DNA from: Streptomyces sp. 549 | GTDB lineage: Bacteria; Actinomycetota; Actinomycetes; Streptomycetales; Streptomycetaceae | Direction of reading: 5' to 3' | Length of the DNA stretch: 64,000 nt | NCBI RefSeq assembly: GCF_030124175.1 | Contig: NZ_JASKMT010000012.1 | Location: 101,380-165,379 of the forward strand | Part shown: piece by piece, positions 8,688 through 16,862 of the stretch | Layout: every line of letters starts with the position of its first letter | How positions within the stretch are numbered: position 1 is the first letter of the stretch | Notes under the pieces: generated by a model | The model's database searches: none | The model's input: only the letters and a program-made list of their open reading frames with translations | Told to the model about the DNA's origin: nothing | Made by a program: the position numbers and the translations under genes

Positions 8688-10622
8688 ATGCCCTACCGAC
8701 CGAGCGCAAGGATGAAGAAGACCCTCCTGGGCACCGGCGTCGGCCTGGTGCTCGCCGGCCTCAACGCCCCGGCGACCATCGGCTTCGCCCGTGAGCAGAT
8801 CCACGACTACCGAATAGCCCAGCCCGCCTACCAGGCGCGTTACGGCTCCTGGCAGTTGGCGAACGTCCCCGAGAGCTACCGCACCAACACCATCCACGCG
8901 GCGCTGCTGCGGACCGGAAAGGTGCTGCTGATAGCCGGCTCGGGCAACGACGAGGAGCAGTTCGACGCGGGCACCTTCGTCACCGTGCTGTGGGACCCGT
9001 CGGACAACAGCTACGAACGCGTCGAGACGCCCGAGGACCTGTTCTGCGCCGGCCACTCCCAACTGGCGGACGGCAAGATGCTGGTGGCCGGCGGCACCGC
9101 CCGCTACGAACTGCTGGAGGGCGGCGTCACGCGGGCCGGCGGCGGCATGATCGTCAAGAACGAGAACCCGGACCGGCCGCACACCCTGCCCGAGGGCACC
9201 CGGTTCCGCTCGCCGTCCGGCGTCGAGTACGCGTCCGACACCCCGGTGATCGTGCCCCGCGCCAAGAAGACGGAGAACAAGAAGACCGGGAAGGTCACCG
9301 TCACCCCCAGCGAGGTGCGGGTCTTCGTGGAGGCCGTCGAGGAGGGCGAGGAGTCCGTCACCGACCGGCACGCCCAGTACCGGATCGTCGGACTCAAGGG
9401 CAAGGACGCCGACAACCTGTACGGCATCGCCGAGAAGCTCACCCTCGACAAGCAGGACTTCCAGGGCATCAAGGACACCTACGAGTTCGACCCGGTGGCC
9501 GAGCGCTACCTGCCGGTCGACCCGATGGCCGAGGCGCGCTGGTACCCGACGCTCGTCACCCTGGAGGACGGCAGGGTCCTGTCCGTCTCCGGCCTGGACG
9601 ACATCGGCGAGATCCTGCCCGGCGACAACGAGATCTACGACCCGAAGACCAAGAAGTGGTCCGCCGCCCCCCACCGGTACTTCCCCACCTATCCGGCGCT
9701 GTTCCTCACCAAGGGCGGCAAGCTCTTCTACTCCGGCGCCAACGCCGGTTACGGACCGGCCGACAAGGGGCGCGACCCCGGCATCTGGGACCTGGCGAAC
9801 AACACCTTCGAGAAGGTCGGCGGCATGACCGACGCGGACCAGTTGGAGACCTCCAGCTCCCTGCTGCTGCCGCCGGCGCAGGACCAGAAGGTGATGGTGC
9901 TGGGCGGCGGCGGCATCGGCGAGTCGGAGCGCTCCACCGCCCGCACCGCGGTGGTCGACCTCAACGAGGACAAGCCCGCCTTCAAGCCGGGCCCCGACCT
10001 GCCGCAGGGGACGCGCTACCTCAACAGCGTGATCCTGCCCGACGACACCGTCTTCACCACCGGCGGTTCGGAGAACTACCGCGGGCGCAGCAACAGCGAC
10101 ATCCTCAAGGCGCAGTTCTACGACCCGGCGAAGAACGAGTTCCGCCCCGCCGCCGACCCCGAGGTGCCCAGGAACTACCACGCCGAGGCGCTGCTGCTGC
10201 CCGACGGGCGGGTCGCCACCTTCGGCTCCGACCCGCTGTTCGGCGACCGCTCCAACACCCGCCTGGGCACCTTCGAGAAGCGCGTGGAGATCTACACCCC
10301 GCCCTACCTGCACGGCGGCCGGGCCGACAACCGTCCCGTGGTGGGCGACGGACCGGAGCGGCTGCGGCGCGGCGCCGAAGCGGTGTTCGAGACCGGCGAC
10401 GCGTCGCGCGTCGCGCGGGCCCGCCTGATCCGGCCCAGCGCCGTCACGCACGTCACGGACGTCGAGCAGCGCTCGGTCGCGCTGGAGGTGACGAAGGGCG
10501 ACGGACGGGTGCGGCTCGACGTCCCCGAGGACCGCACGCTCACGCCTCCCGGCTGGTACATGCTCTTCCTGATCGACACCGAGGGCACGCCCTCGGAGGC
10601 GAAGTGGGTGCACCTGCCCTGA
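8688..10622 (+). CDS. glxA: GlxA mononuclear copper radical oxidase
   Basis: A 644-residue galactose-oxidase-like enzyme, exported and probably anchored by an N-terminal segment (residues 12-35, KTLLGTGVGLVLAGLNAPAT). The full cofactor set is visible: Cys in DLFCAGHS (about 124) to cross-link with Tyr in ARWYPT (about 285), the Tyr-His pair in NYHAEALLLPDGR (about 497) and His in AVTHVTDVEQR (about 585). Kelch-like repeats lie between, and a C-terminal Ig-like domain (GWYMLFLID) ends the protein. A long insert of about 70 residues (about 165-235, with KKTENKKTGK) is unlike fungal galactose oxidase. It follows cslA by 3 bp. GlxA is needed for tip glycan deposition with CslA and receives copper through the secreted copper chaperone pathway. 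Family and role are well supported. Confidence 0.95.
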   Translation: MPYRPSARMKKTLLGTGVGLVLAGLNAPATIGFAREQIHDYRIAQPAYQARYGSWQLANVPESYRTNTIHAALLRTGKVLLIAGSGNDEEQFDAGTFVTVLWDPSDNSYERVETPEDLFCAGHSQLADGKMLVAGGTARYELLEGGVTRAGGGMIVKNENPDRPHTLPEGTRFRSPSGVEYASDTPVIVPRAKKTENKKTGKVTVTPSEVRVFVEAVEEGEESVTDRHAQYRIVGLKGKDADNLYGIAEKLTLDKQDFQGIKDTYEFDPVAERYLPVDPMAEARWYPTLVTLEDGRVLSVSGLDDIGEILPGDNEIYDPKTKKWSAAPHRYFPTYPALFLTKGGKLFYSGANAGYGPADKGRDPGIWDLANNTFEKVGGMTDADQLETSSSLLLPPAQDQKVMVLGGGGIGESERSTARTAVVDLNEDKPAFKPGPDLPQGTRYLNSVILPDDTVFTTGGSENYRGRSNSDILKAQFYDPAKNEFRPAADPEVPRNYHAEALLLPDGRVATFGSDPLFGDRSNTRLGTFEKRVEIYTPPYLHGGRADNRPVVGDGPERLRRGAEAVFETGDASRVARARLIRPSAVTHVTDVEQRSVALEVTKGDGRVRLDVPEDRTLTPPGWYMLFLIDTEGTPSEAKWVHLP

Positions 10623-10653
10623 CCCCGGCCCGCCCTTCCACCGCACGCCACGC

Positions 10654-10691
10654 CGCCGCACCGGCCCCCCGACCCCGGGGCCGGTGCGGCG
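10654..10691. terminator. Bidirectional terminator between glxA and the GH6 gene
   Basis: A perfect 15-bp inverted repeat (10654-10668 with 10677-10691, CGCCGCACCGGCCCC arm) with an 8-base loop sits 31 bp after glxA and 63 bp after the convergent GH6 gene. It can serve both strands. Confidence 0.75.
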
Positions 10692-10754
10692 GGCGCTTGT
10701 CCGGGTTCCGAGGATCAGGCCCGCACGGGTGCGCAGGCAGGCGGGGAGGCAGGT

Positions 10755-11789
10755 TCAGGCGGATGAGTTGCGGGCCAGGTCCAGGGCGTAGGAGGGCCAC
10801 CACTGCCCGGCGGGCGGTCCGCCGCGGCACTCGCCGTCCGACTCTCCCGGCCGCTTCACCCACAGGTACGCGTCCACCAGCGGCTCGTCGGCCACCGCGG
10901 CCGCGGCCCGGCCCAGGGCCCGGCCCGGCGGGTTGCACCACGTCCCGTCCGGCGGCGGACCGTTGCCGTTGCGGCTGCTGTCGACCACGAAGCGCGCGCC
11001 GTCGAGCGCCGCCGACAGCCGCTTGCCGTAGGCCACGGACGCGGCGTCGGTGTGGAAGTTCGACACGTTCAGCGCAAAGCCGTCCGCCTGCGCCACGCCC
11101 GCCCGCCTCAGCGGCTCGACCAGCCGGGACGGGTCGGGAATCCAGCCGGCGTTGCCCGCGTCCACGTAGACCCGCACCCCCGGCTGCGCCTTCAGCCTGG
11201 CCACCGCGTCCCGCAGCAGCCGGTAGCGCTCCGCGTGGTGCACGGCGGCCGTGCAGCCCGCCACCACGTGCGGCACCGCGTCCGGCTCCAGCACCACCAC
11301 CGCGGGCCGGTCGCCGACAGCCGCGGCGAACTCCGCCACGTAGCTGCGGTAGGCCGCGGCGGTGGCGGCGCCGCCGCGGGAGTAGAGGCCGCAGTCGCGG
11401 TGCGGGATGTTGTAGAGCACCAGGACGGGCGTGGTCCCGGCCGCCGCGGCGCCGGTGACGGCCGGGGTGATCTGCCGCGCCGGGTCGTCGTGGGACGGCC
11501 ATACGGCCATCGGCCGGTCCGCGATCCGCCGCAGCAGCGCCGCGTCCGCCGTCCGGCCCGCCAGCTCCCAGTCGCGCACCTGCCGGGCCGCCGCGCTGTG
11601 CGGATCCACGTAGAACCCTGTCGCCTGCGCGCCGGCCGCCGGGGCCGGCGGTCCGGCGGGGGCGGTGCGCTCGGAGTTGACGCGGACCAGCCCGCCGTCG
11701 GCGCCACCGCCGTCGTACCCGGCGGTGCAGCCGAGGGCGAGCGCGAGCGCCACGAGGGCGGTGAGCATGCGCAGGCGTCTGCCGGACAT
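10755..11789 (-). CDS. cslZ: GH6 cellulase lipoprotein, CslZ-like
   Basis: A 344-residue glycoside hydrolase family 6 enzyme. The N-terminus has a lipoprotein signal (LVALALALGC, lipid-anchored Cys at about 21). The GH6 domain shows LVLYNIPHRDCGLYSRGGA (about 125), VVVLEPDAVPH with the catalytic acid Asp (about 165), VYVDAGNAGW (about 210), LNVSNFHT, FVVDSSRNGNG (about 270) and AYLWVKRPGESDG near the end. ATG 11789 begins the only convincing signal sequence. It is convergent to cslA-glxA, the place held by cslZ in other streptomycetes, and would trim or release the glucan. No cellulose-binding module is present. Family firm, symbol by context. Confidence 0.9.
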   Translation of the reverse strand: MSGRRLRMLTALVALALALGCTAGYDGGGADGGLVRVNSERTAPAGPPAPAAGAQATGFYVDPHSAAARQVRDWELAGRTADAALLRRIADRPMAVWPSHDDPARQITPAVTGAAAAGTTPVLVLYNIPHRDCGLYSRGGAATAAAYRSYVAEFAAAVGDRPAVVVLEPDAVPHVVAGCTAAVHHAERYRLLRDAVARLKAQPGVRVYVDAGNAGWIPDPSRLVEPLRRAGVAQADGFALNVSNFHTDAASVAYGKRLSAALDGARFVVDSSRNGNGPPPDGTWCNPPGRALGRAAAAVADEPLVDAYLWVKRPGESDGECRGGPPAGQWWPSYALDLARNSSA

Positions 11790-11942
11790 CCACTCTCCCG
11801 TTTACGGCCGAAGGGGAAGAATGCGGGCAAGCCTGGCACGGCGCAGCCCGGAACCCGCGCAGGACACGGGCTCCGGGCGGCCAGGGGCCCGAAGTCTGAG
11901 ACGGGGCTGACCGCGATATGACCGGCGGGTAGGGTCGTTCGC

Positions 11943-12452
11943 GTGCCGAAGCCGCTCAGTCTCCCGTTCGACCCGATCGCGCGCGCCGACGAACTGTGGA
12001 AGCAGCGCTGGGGTTCCGTGCCGTCCATGGCCGCCATCACCTCGATCATGCGGGCGCACCAGATCCTGCTCGCCGAGGTGGACGCGGTCGTCCGTCCCTA
12101 CGGTCTGACGTTCGCCCGCTACGAGGCGCTGGTCCTGCTGACCTTCTCGCAGGCCGGCGAGCTGACGATGTCCAAGATCGGCGAGCGGCTGATGGTGCAC
12201 CCCACCTCCGTGACCAACACCGTCGACCGGCTCGTGCGGTCCGGGCTGGTCGCCAAGCGGCCCAACCCCAACGACGGCCGGGGCACGCTGGCGTCGATCA
12301 CCGACAAGGGGCGCGAGGTGTGCGAGCAGGCCACCCGCGAGCTGATGGCCATGGACTTCGGGCTCGGCGCCTACGACCACGAGGAGTGCGCGGAGATCTT
12401 CGCCATGCTGCGCCCGCTGCGCTTGGCCGCCGCCGACTTCGAGGAGGGCTGA
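11943..12452 (+). CDS. MarR-family regulator
   Basis: A 169-residue MarR protein starting at GTG 11943. The helix-turn-helix spans about 75-110 (LTMSKIGERLMVHPTSVTNTVDRLVRSGLV) and the wing is NPNDGRGT. An N-terminal extension (about 30 residues, FDPIARADELWKQRW) precedes the dimerisation helices. It lies 91 bp before a DUF3817 gene on the same strand, copying the MarR/DUF3817 association at 3.5-6.5 kb. The target is not known; the position just upstream of icmA recalls SCO5413. Confidence 0.88.
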   Translation: MPKPLSLPFDPIARADELWKQRWGSVPSMAAITSIMRAHQILLAEVDAVVRPYGLTFARYEALVLLTFSQAGELTMSKIGERLMVHPTSVTNTVDRLVRSGLVAKRPNPNDGRGTLASITDKGREVCEQATRELMAMDFGLGAYDHEECAEIFAMLRPLRLAAADFEEG

Positions 12453-12543
12453 CCTGCCCGCTCGCCGGTCGCCCGCGTCTCCGGACGGGTGACGGCGGGG
12501 CCGCCTCGCCGCTGCCCGGAACGCCCGGTTACGCTCGTTGCCC

Positions 12544-12873
12544 ATGAAGTCCAATGTGCTCACCCGGTACCGGGTGATGGCCTACGTGACCGCGGTGTGG
12601 CTGCTCGTGTTCACCGGGTTCATCATCGCCAAGTACGCCTTCGAGGTCGGGGACACCACGGTCGTCTCGCAGATCCACGGTGTGCTCTACATCATCTACG
12701 TCGTCTTCGCCTTCGACCTGGGCTCCAAGGCGCGCTGGCCGTTCGGCAAGCTGCTGTGGGTGCTGGCGGCCGGCTGCATCCCGGTGGTCGCGTTCTTCGT
12801 CGAGAAGCGCATCGCCGCCGAGATGAAGCCGCTGCTGGAGGACGCGGAGCCGGCCACCCCGGTCAAGGCCTGA
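12544..12873 (+). CDS. DUF3817 membrane protein, second copy
   Basis: A 109-residue protein with three predicted membrane helices (YVTAVWLLVFTGFIIAKYAF, QIHGVLYIIYVVFAFDLG, LLWVLAAGCIPVVAFFVEKR). The IHGVLYIIY and FFVEKRI core is DUF3817. ATG 12544 is used rather than a TTG two codons earlier. It follows the MarR gene by 91 bp and precedes icmA by 138 bp. It has no known function and is clearly homologous to the protein at 6183, though diverged. Confidence 0.85.
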   Translation: MKSNVLTRYRVMAYVTAVWLLVFTGFIIAKYAFEVGDTTVVSQIHGVLYIIYVVFAFDLGSKARWPFGKLLWVLAAGCIPVVAFFVEKRIAAEMKPLLEDAEPATPVKA

Positions 12874-12985
12874 CCGGGCCGACCCGCCGCGGGCGAGTCC
12901 GCCCGGGGCTGCCCGGGGTCGCCCGGACTGTGAAGCCCCGCCCGGTGTCCGTCAAGGTCGCCGGGCGTCTGCTCTAGCCAAATAG

Positions 12986-13003
12986 TAGGACGTCCTAGTA
13001 AAT
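12986..13003 (+). promoter_or_regulatory. icmA operator-like palindrome and -10 region
   Basis: TAGGACGTCCTA (12986-12997) is a perfect 12-bp palindrome. It overlaps TAGTAA (12996-13001), a plausible -10 hexamer. A start point 6-8 bp later would fall within a few bases of the ATG at 13012, and no Shine-Dalgarno sequence is seen. The site could serve a TetR- or GntR-type repressor of acyl-CoA genes. Confidence 0.5.
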
Positions 13004-13011
13004 TTGTCCTC

Positions 13012-14712
13012 ATGGACGCTGACGCCACCGCTGAGGGCCGCCGCCGCTGGCAGGCCCGGTTCGACGCCGCCCGCAAGCGGGACGCCGACTTCACCACGCT
13101 GAGCGGTGATCCCGTCGAACCCGTCTACGGGCCCCGCCCCGGCGACACCTACGAGGGCTTCGAGCGCATCGGCTGGCCCGGTGAGTACCCCTTCACCCGG
13201 GGACTGCACGCCACCGGCTACCGGGGGCGGACGTGGACGATCCGCCAGTTCGCCGGCTTCGGCAACGCCGAGCAGACCAACGAGCGCTACAAGATGATCC
13301 TGGAGGCCGGTGGCGGCGGCCTCTCCGTCGCCTTCGACATGCCGACCCTGATGGGCCGCGACTCCGACGACCCGCGCTCGCTCGGCGAGGTCGGCCACTG
13401 CGGCGTCGCCATCGACTCGGCCGCCGACATGGAGGTGCTGTTCCGCGACATCCCGCTGGGGGACGTCACCACCTCCATGACGATCAGCGGCCCGGCCGTG
13501 CCGGTGTTCTGCATGTACCTGGTCGCCGCCGAGCGCCAGGGCGTCGACCCGGCGGTGCTGAACGGCACCCTCCAGACGGACATCTTCAAGGAGTACATCG
13601 CCCAGAAGGAGTGGCTGTTCCAGCCCGAGCCGCACCTGCGGCTCATCGGCGACCTCATGGAGCACTGCGCCGCGGGCATCCCGGCGTACAAGCCGCTGTC
13701 CGTCTCCGGCTACCACATCCGCGAGGCCGGCTCCACGGCCGCGCAGGAACTCGCCTACACGCTCGCCGACGGCTTCGGCTACGTCGAGCTGGGCCTCAGC
13801 CGCGGTCTGGACGTCAACACCTTCGCGCCCGGCCTGTCCTTCTTCTTCGACGCCCACCTGGACTTCTTCGAGGAGATCGCGAAGTTCCGGGCCGCCCGCC
13901 GTATCTGGGCCCGCTGGATGCGGGACGTCTACGGCGCCACCAGCGAGAAGGCGCAGTGGCTGCGGTTCCACACTCAGACGGCCGGCGTCTCCCTCACCGC
14001 GCAGCAGCCCTACAACAACGTGGTGCGCACCGCCGTCGAGGCGCTGTCGGCCGTGCTGGGCGGCACCAACTCGCTGCACACCAACGCGCTCGACGAGACC
14101 CTGGCCCTGCCCTCCCAGCAGGCGGCGGAGATCGCCCTGCGCACCCAGCAGGTCCTCATGGAGGAGACCGGCATCACCAACGTGGCCGACCCGCTGGGCG
14201 GCTCCTGGTACGTCGAGCAGCTCACCGACCGCATCGAGGCGGACGCCGAGAAGATCTTCGAACAGATCCGGGAGCGCGGCACCCGCGCCCACCCCGACGG
14301 CGTGCACCCGATCGGCCCGATGACGTCCGGCATCCTGCGCGGCATCGAGGACGGCTGGTTCACCGGCGAGATCGCCGAGGCCGCCTTCCAGTACCAGCGC
14401 GCGCTGGAGAAGGACGAGAAGCGCGTCGTCGGCGTGAACTGCCACACCGGTTCCGTCACCGGCGACCTGGAGATCCTCCGGGTCAGCCACGAGGTCGAGC
14501 GGGACCAGGTCAGCGCGCTTGCCGCGCGCAAGGCCCGCCGCGACGAGGCCCGGGTGCGCGCCGGGCTGGACGCGATGCTGGCGGCGGCCAGGGACGGCGG
14601 CAACATGATCGGGCCGATGCTCGACGCGGTGCGGGCGGAGGCCACGCTCGGCGAGATCTGCGACGTCCTGCGCGACGAGTGGGGCGTCTACGTGGAGCCG
14701 CCCGGCTTCTGA
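13012..14712 (+). CDS. icmA: Isobutyryl-CoA mutase large subunit IcmA
   Basis: A 566-residue substrate-binding subunit of a coenzyme-B12 acyl-CoA mutase that interconverts isobutyryl-CoA and n-butyryl-CoA, linking valine catabolism to polyketide and fatty acid precursors. It is a TIM-barrel protein with no C-terminal cobalamin domain, so it needs the separate IcmB subunit. Substrate residues fit IcmA, not methylmalonyl-CoA mutase: TIRQFAGF has Phe where methylmalonyl mutase has Tyr, and AQKEWLFQP has Gln in place of the carboxylate-binding Arg. YHIREAG, with the active-site His (about 231), is present. The start ATG 13012 lacks a ribosome binding site and the promoter abuts it, suggesting a leaderless mRNA. 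Family certain, subtype well supported. Confidence 0.93.
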   Translation: MDADATAEGRRRWQARFDAARKRDADFTTLSGDPVEPVYGPRPGDTYEGFERIGWPGEYPFTRGLHATGYRGRTWTIRQFAGFGNAEQTNERYKMILEAGGGGLSVAFDMPTLMGRDSDDPRSLGEVGHCGVAIDSAADMEVLFRDIPLGDVTTSMTISGPAVPVFCMYLVAAERQGVDPAVLNGTLQTDIFKEYIAQKEWLFQPEPHLRLIGDLMEHCAAGIPAYKPLSVSGYHIREAGSTAAQELAYTLADGFGYVELGLSRGLDVNTFAPGLSFFFDAHLDFFEEIAKFRAARRIWARWMRDVYGATSEKAQWLRFHTQTAGVSLTAQQPYNNVVRTAVEALSAVLGGTNSLHTNALDETLALPSQQAAEIALRTQQVLMEETGITNVADPLGGSWYVEQLTDRIEADAEKIFEQIRERGTRAHPDGVHPIGPMTSGILRGIEDGWFTGEIAEAAFQYQRALEKDEKRVVGVNCHTGSVTGDLEILRVSHEVERDQVSALAARKARRDEARVRAGLDAMLAAARDGGNMIGPMLDAVRAEATLGEICDVLRDEWGVYVEPPGF

Positions 14713-14843
14713 CCGGCCCGGTCGTCCGGCTCGGCCCCACCCCCGGCAGCGCCGCCGTGCGCGAGCGCGCTGGGGGTGAGGCGGCCGACGATCGCCGGGG
14801 TCTCCCGGACCAGGGTGCGCACTGCTGGCTGACCAGACGCCGG

Positions 14844-15026
14844 ACCGACGTCGTGCAGATCTCCCCCGACCCTGAAGCCCTCGAACCCCTCACCACCGCC
14901 GTGCTCACCGAGATGCACGACGAGCGGATTGCCTGCCCTCGCCGCTACCTCCCCGAAGGGGGCATGGACAAGGTCTATCCCGACAACGATCAGATCGGTC
15001 CGGCTACGCCACCACAGGGGACATGA
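14844..15026 (+). pseudogene. C-terminal remnant of an IS256-type transposase
   Basis: The frame TDVVQISPDPEALEPL...VLTEMHDER...RRYLPEG resembles the C-terminal tail of Streptomyces IS256-family transposases (VVQ-x-PNPEAL, EAHDEW, RRYLSE). No upstream catalytic domain remains and there is no start codon, so it is a scar. It is in the opposite orientation to the N-terminal fragment at 16081, so the two come from different events or an inversion. Confidence 0.45.
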
Positions 15027-15058
15027 CCCGCTGTGGGCGTGACATGCGACGGCGGACC

Positions 15059-15580
15059 CTAGCTGGGCGGCTGCAGTTCCCAGTGGGGCGGCTCGATGGA
15101 TGTCCGCTCCACCGCGATTCGACCGGCCGTGCCGGGAATGTCCATCAGCCTTCCGAACGAGCCGGAGTGATCGCTGGGGGTGTGCTCGATGTCGGCCCAC
15201 ACCCGGCTGCCGGGCCCGGCGGAGCCGTTCGAAACGGTCCACTCGGCGTACTTGTCAGCGCAGTTGCTGACCGCCACGCGGTGGTCCGATGTCACCTTCA
15301 TGCAAGCGCGCGGGTTCGAGCCCGGAGGGGAGATCTCCATCATCCCGTTGGGAAGTTTCTGTACCTGCCAGTTCGCCGAGGTGGACGCGGTGTCCGTGCA
15401 GGCGCCCAGCGACACCATGCCGATGTTCCCGTGTGTCTTGGGCCAGACCAAGCACTTGCCGTCGTGGAGAGCTGCGAACCGGTAGACCCCGTCGACGAGG
15501 GGGGCGGCCTGGGCGGGCTGCGCGAGTGCCGCGGTGGCCGCAAGTGCGGCGGCCATGACGGCGATGACACGTGAACGCAT
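15059..15580 (-). CDS. Small secreted protein, possible trefoil lectin
   Basis: A 173-residue exported protein. ATG 15580 starts a clean signal peptide (VIAVMAAALAATAALAQPAQA, cleavage near 28). The mature part has four cysteines and weakly repeated blocks GKCLVWP...ANWQVQKL, RACMKV...AEWTVSNG and a final HWELQ. These resemble ricin-type beta-trefoil repeats with Trp in the QxW place, but the match is not decisive. It lies between two transposase scars, so it may belong to a transferred segment. No function can be assigned beyond secretion. Confidence 0.65.
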   Translation of the reverse strand: MRSRVIAVMAAALAATAALAQPAQAAPLVDGVYRFAALHDGKCLVWPKTHGNIGMVSLGACTDTASTSANWQVQKLPNGMMEISPPGSNPRACMKVTSDHRVAVSNCADKYAEWTVSNGSAGPGSRVWADIEHTPSDHSGSFGRLMDIPGTAGRIAVERTSIEPPHWELQPPS

Positions 15581-16080
15581 GGGGTGGGACTCCTCGGACA
15601 GTCGGATGGATCCGATCACACGGCACAGACGCGGTTGACGCACACTTCGCCGGACTCGGGGAAGGCACTGATCGTGGAACACTGACCCCTCCGAAAGCAG
15701 GCCGCGCCAGCCGCTGTCACGCGTTCGGCCTAGCCGCATCACCCGATGGCGTGGCGGCACTCGGAATGTGGTTTCGCCGAGGACTCCGTGAACAAGAGCC
15801 CACGCCAGCGGGGGTGCTGGAGCAGTGGCGAGGCATCGCCCGCCCGACACGGCAGGACCGCGCGCCGAACCCTCGGCACCGGTGCCAGGGAGCGACCGCG
15901 ACAGACGTGGGCCAACCCCGCCCCCGAGGGCCTTCCCGCCTGGTACCCGACCTGGCCCACCCTCCACAGAGGCTTCTGCCCCGGGTGCGACACGGCGTTC
16001 GCATCCGTAGCAGAGGGCTCTCCCATGATCATGGGGCTGGTTCCACTCTGCGCCAATCCTCGCAGTGGCCTCGGCCTCGA
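15581..16080. other. 500-bp stretch with no supportable gene
   Basis: Only weak reading frames are seen, none with good codon bias plus a ribosome binding site or a recognisable domain. G+C looks slightly lower than in flanking genes. A plus-strand frame near 15910-16030 (EGLPAWYPTW, CPGCDTAF) might be gene debris. The segment lies between two transposase fragments and is best read as eroded insertion DNA. Confidence 0.4.
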
Positions 16081-16185
16081 TCAGTTCTGGGGCATCCGCT
16101 CGGCCACCCCGCGGACGAGTTCGAGCCCGTCCGCCGAGCGTAGTGACTCCAGCAGCCGGAGTAGGTCATGCTGAGACAGGGCCAT
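16081..16185 (-). pseudogene. N-terminal remnant of an IS256-type transposase
   Basis: A 34-codon frame starts MALSQHDLLRLLESLRSADG and ends ELVRGVAERMPQN before a stop. Full Streptomyces IS256-type transposases begin with this same pattern and continue for about 400 residues after VAERM. The normal start and a Shine-Dalgarno (GGGAGGTGCAGG) are kept, but the rest of the gene is absent, so this is a truncated copy. Confidence 0.55.
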
Positions 16186-16488
16186 CCTGCACCTCCCGCG
16201 TTGAACTGCCCGTTCACTACGGAGAGTTGCGCGATGGCCCGCCTCATGCGCAGAGAGCGCGGGCCCCTTCGCGGGTGTGCGCCCGGCGAGCAAGCCCGCG
16301 CACACCTCACCCTTGATCGGCTACACCACGCGGCGGGACGCCATCCCGGACCCAGCCCCGACCTGCCGCATCGCCTGGTGCTGGGACCGGGTAGGTTCGC
16401 CGCAGGCTCGCAGTTGTTCGGGCACGGACGTGCCTTTCGCCTTCCCACCGTGGGCCGGTGATCGCCTGCGAGTGACAAAGGGGGCAGT
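16186..16488. other. Intergenic stretch, no gene seen
   Basis: About 300 bp upstream of the transposase start fragment and of the small membrane protein gene. It has some inverted GC repeats (near 16258-16310) but no gene, RNA or clear terminal inverted repeat could be supported. Confidence 0.35.
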
Positions 16489-16824
16489 GTGAACGGCAAT
16501 CCGCTGTACCACTGGATAGGGCTGGCGGTGTCCACGGCGGTCGTGCTGCCGGTGCCGGTGGCGATACTGCTGGGGTGGACATCGCCGTGGATGCGGAAGC
16601 GAGAGGCCGGGAAGCGGCTTCGCGCCTACGGCATCCTGTGCATCTACGGCCTCATTCTCGTCAACAGCATCCCCCGGATCGCCGACGCCTCCTTTGAGAC
16701 GGTCATGGCCTGCATGAACGTCGGCTTCGGCTTCATCGCCGCCGCTGTGGTCCTGTTCCTGCTCGCGGAACGCAAGGACGCACGCGCCCGGACAGCCGCC
16801 GTGGTCGAACCGAGGGAAGGCTGA
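16489..16824 (+). CDS. Small membrane protein of unknown family
   Basis: A 111-residue protein with three probable helices (HWIGLAVSTAVVLPVPVAILLGW, YGILCIYGLILVNSIPR, MNVGFGFIAAAVVLFLLAER) and a charged C-terminus. GTG 16489 follows AAAGGGGGC at good spacing, which supports a real gene. I recognise no family. It lies between transposase debris and the ABC importer operon on the other strand. It could be part of the insertion cargo or a streptomycete orphan. Confidence 0.6.
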   Translation: MNGNPLYHWIGLAVSTAVVLPVPVAILLGWTSPWMRKREAGKRLRAYGILCIYGLILVNSIPRIADASFETVMACMNVGFGFIAAAVVLFLLAERKDARARTAAVVEPREG

Positions 16825-16862
16825 AGCTCACTCCGCCACACCCGAGTTCTTGCGCCACGCCC

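Noticed and set aside
6903..10661. 1252-residue minus-strand frame across cslA and glxA
   Set aside because: Both sense genes have intact catalytic motifs; the antisense product is low-complexity and has no family.
15300..15330. Possible tRNA T-arm (GGGTTCGAGCCC)
   Set aside because: No acceptor stem, D-arm or anticodon arm could be fitted, and it lies inside the secreted-protein gene.
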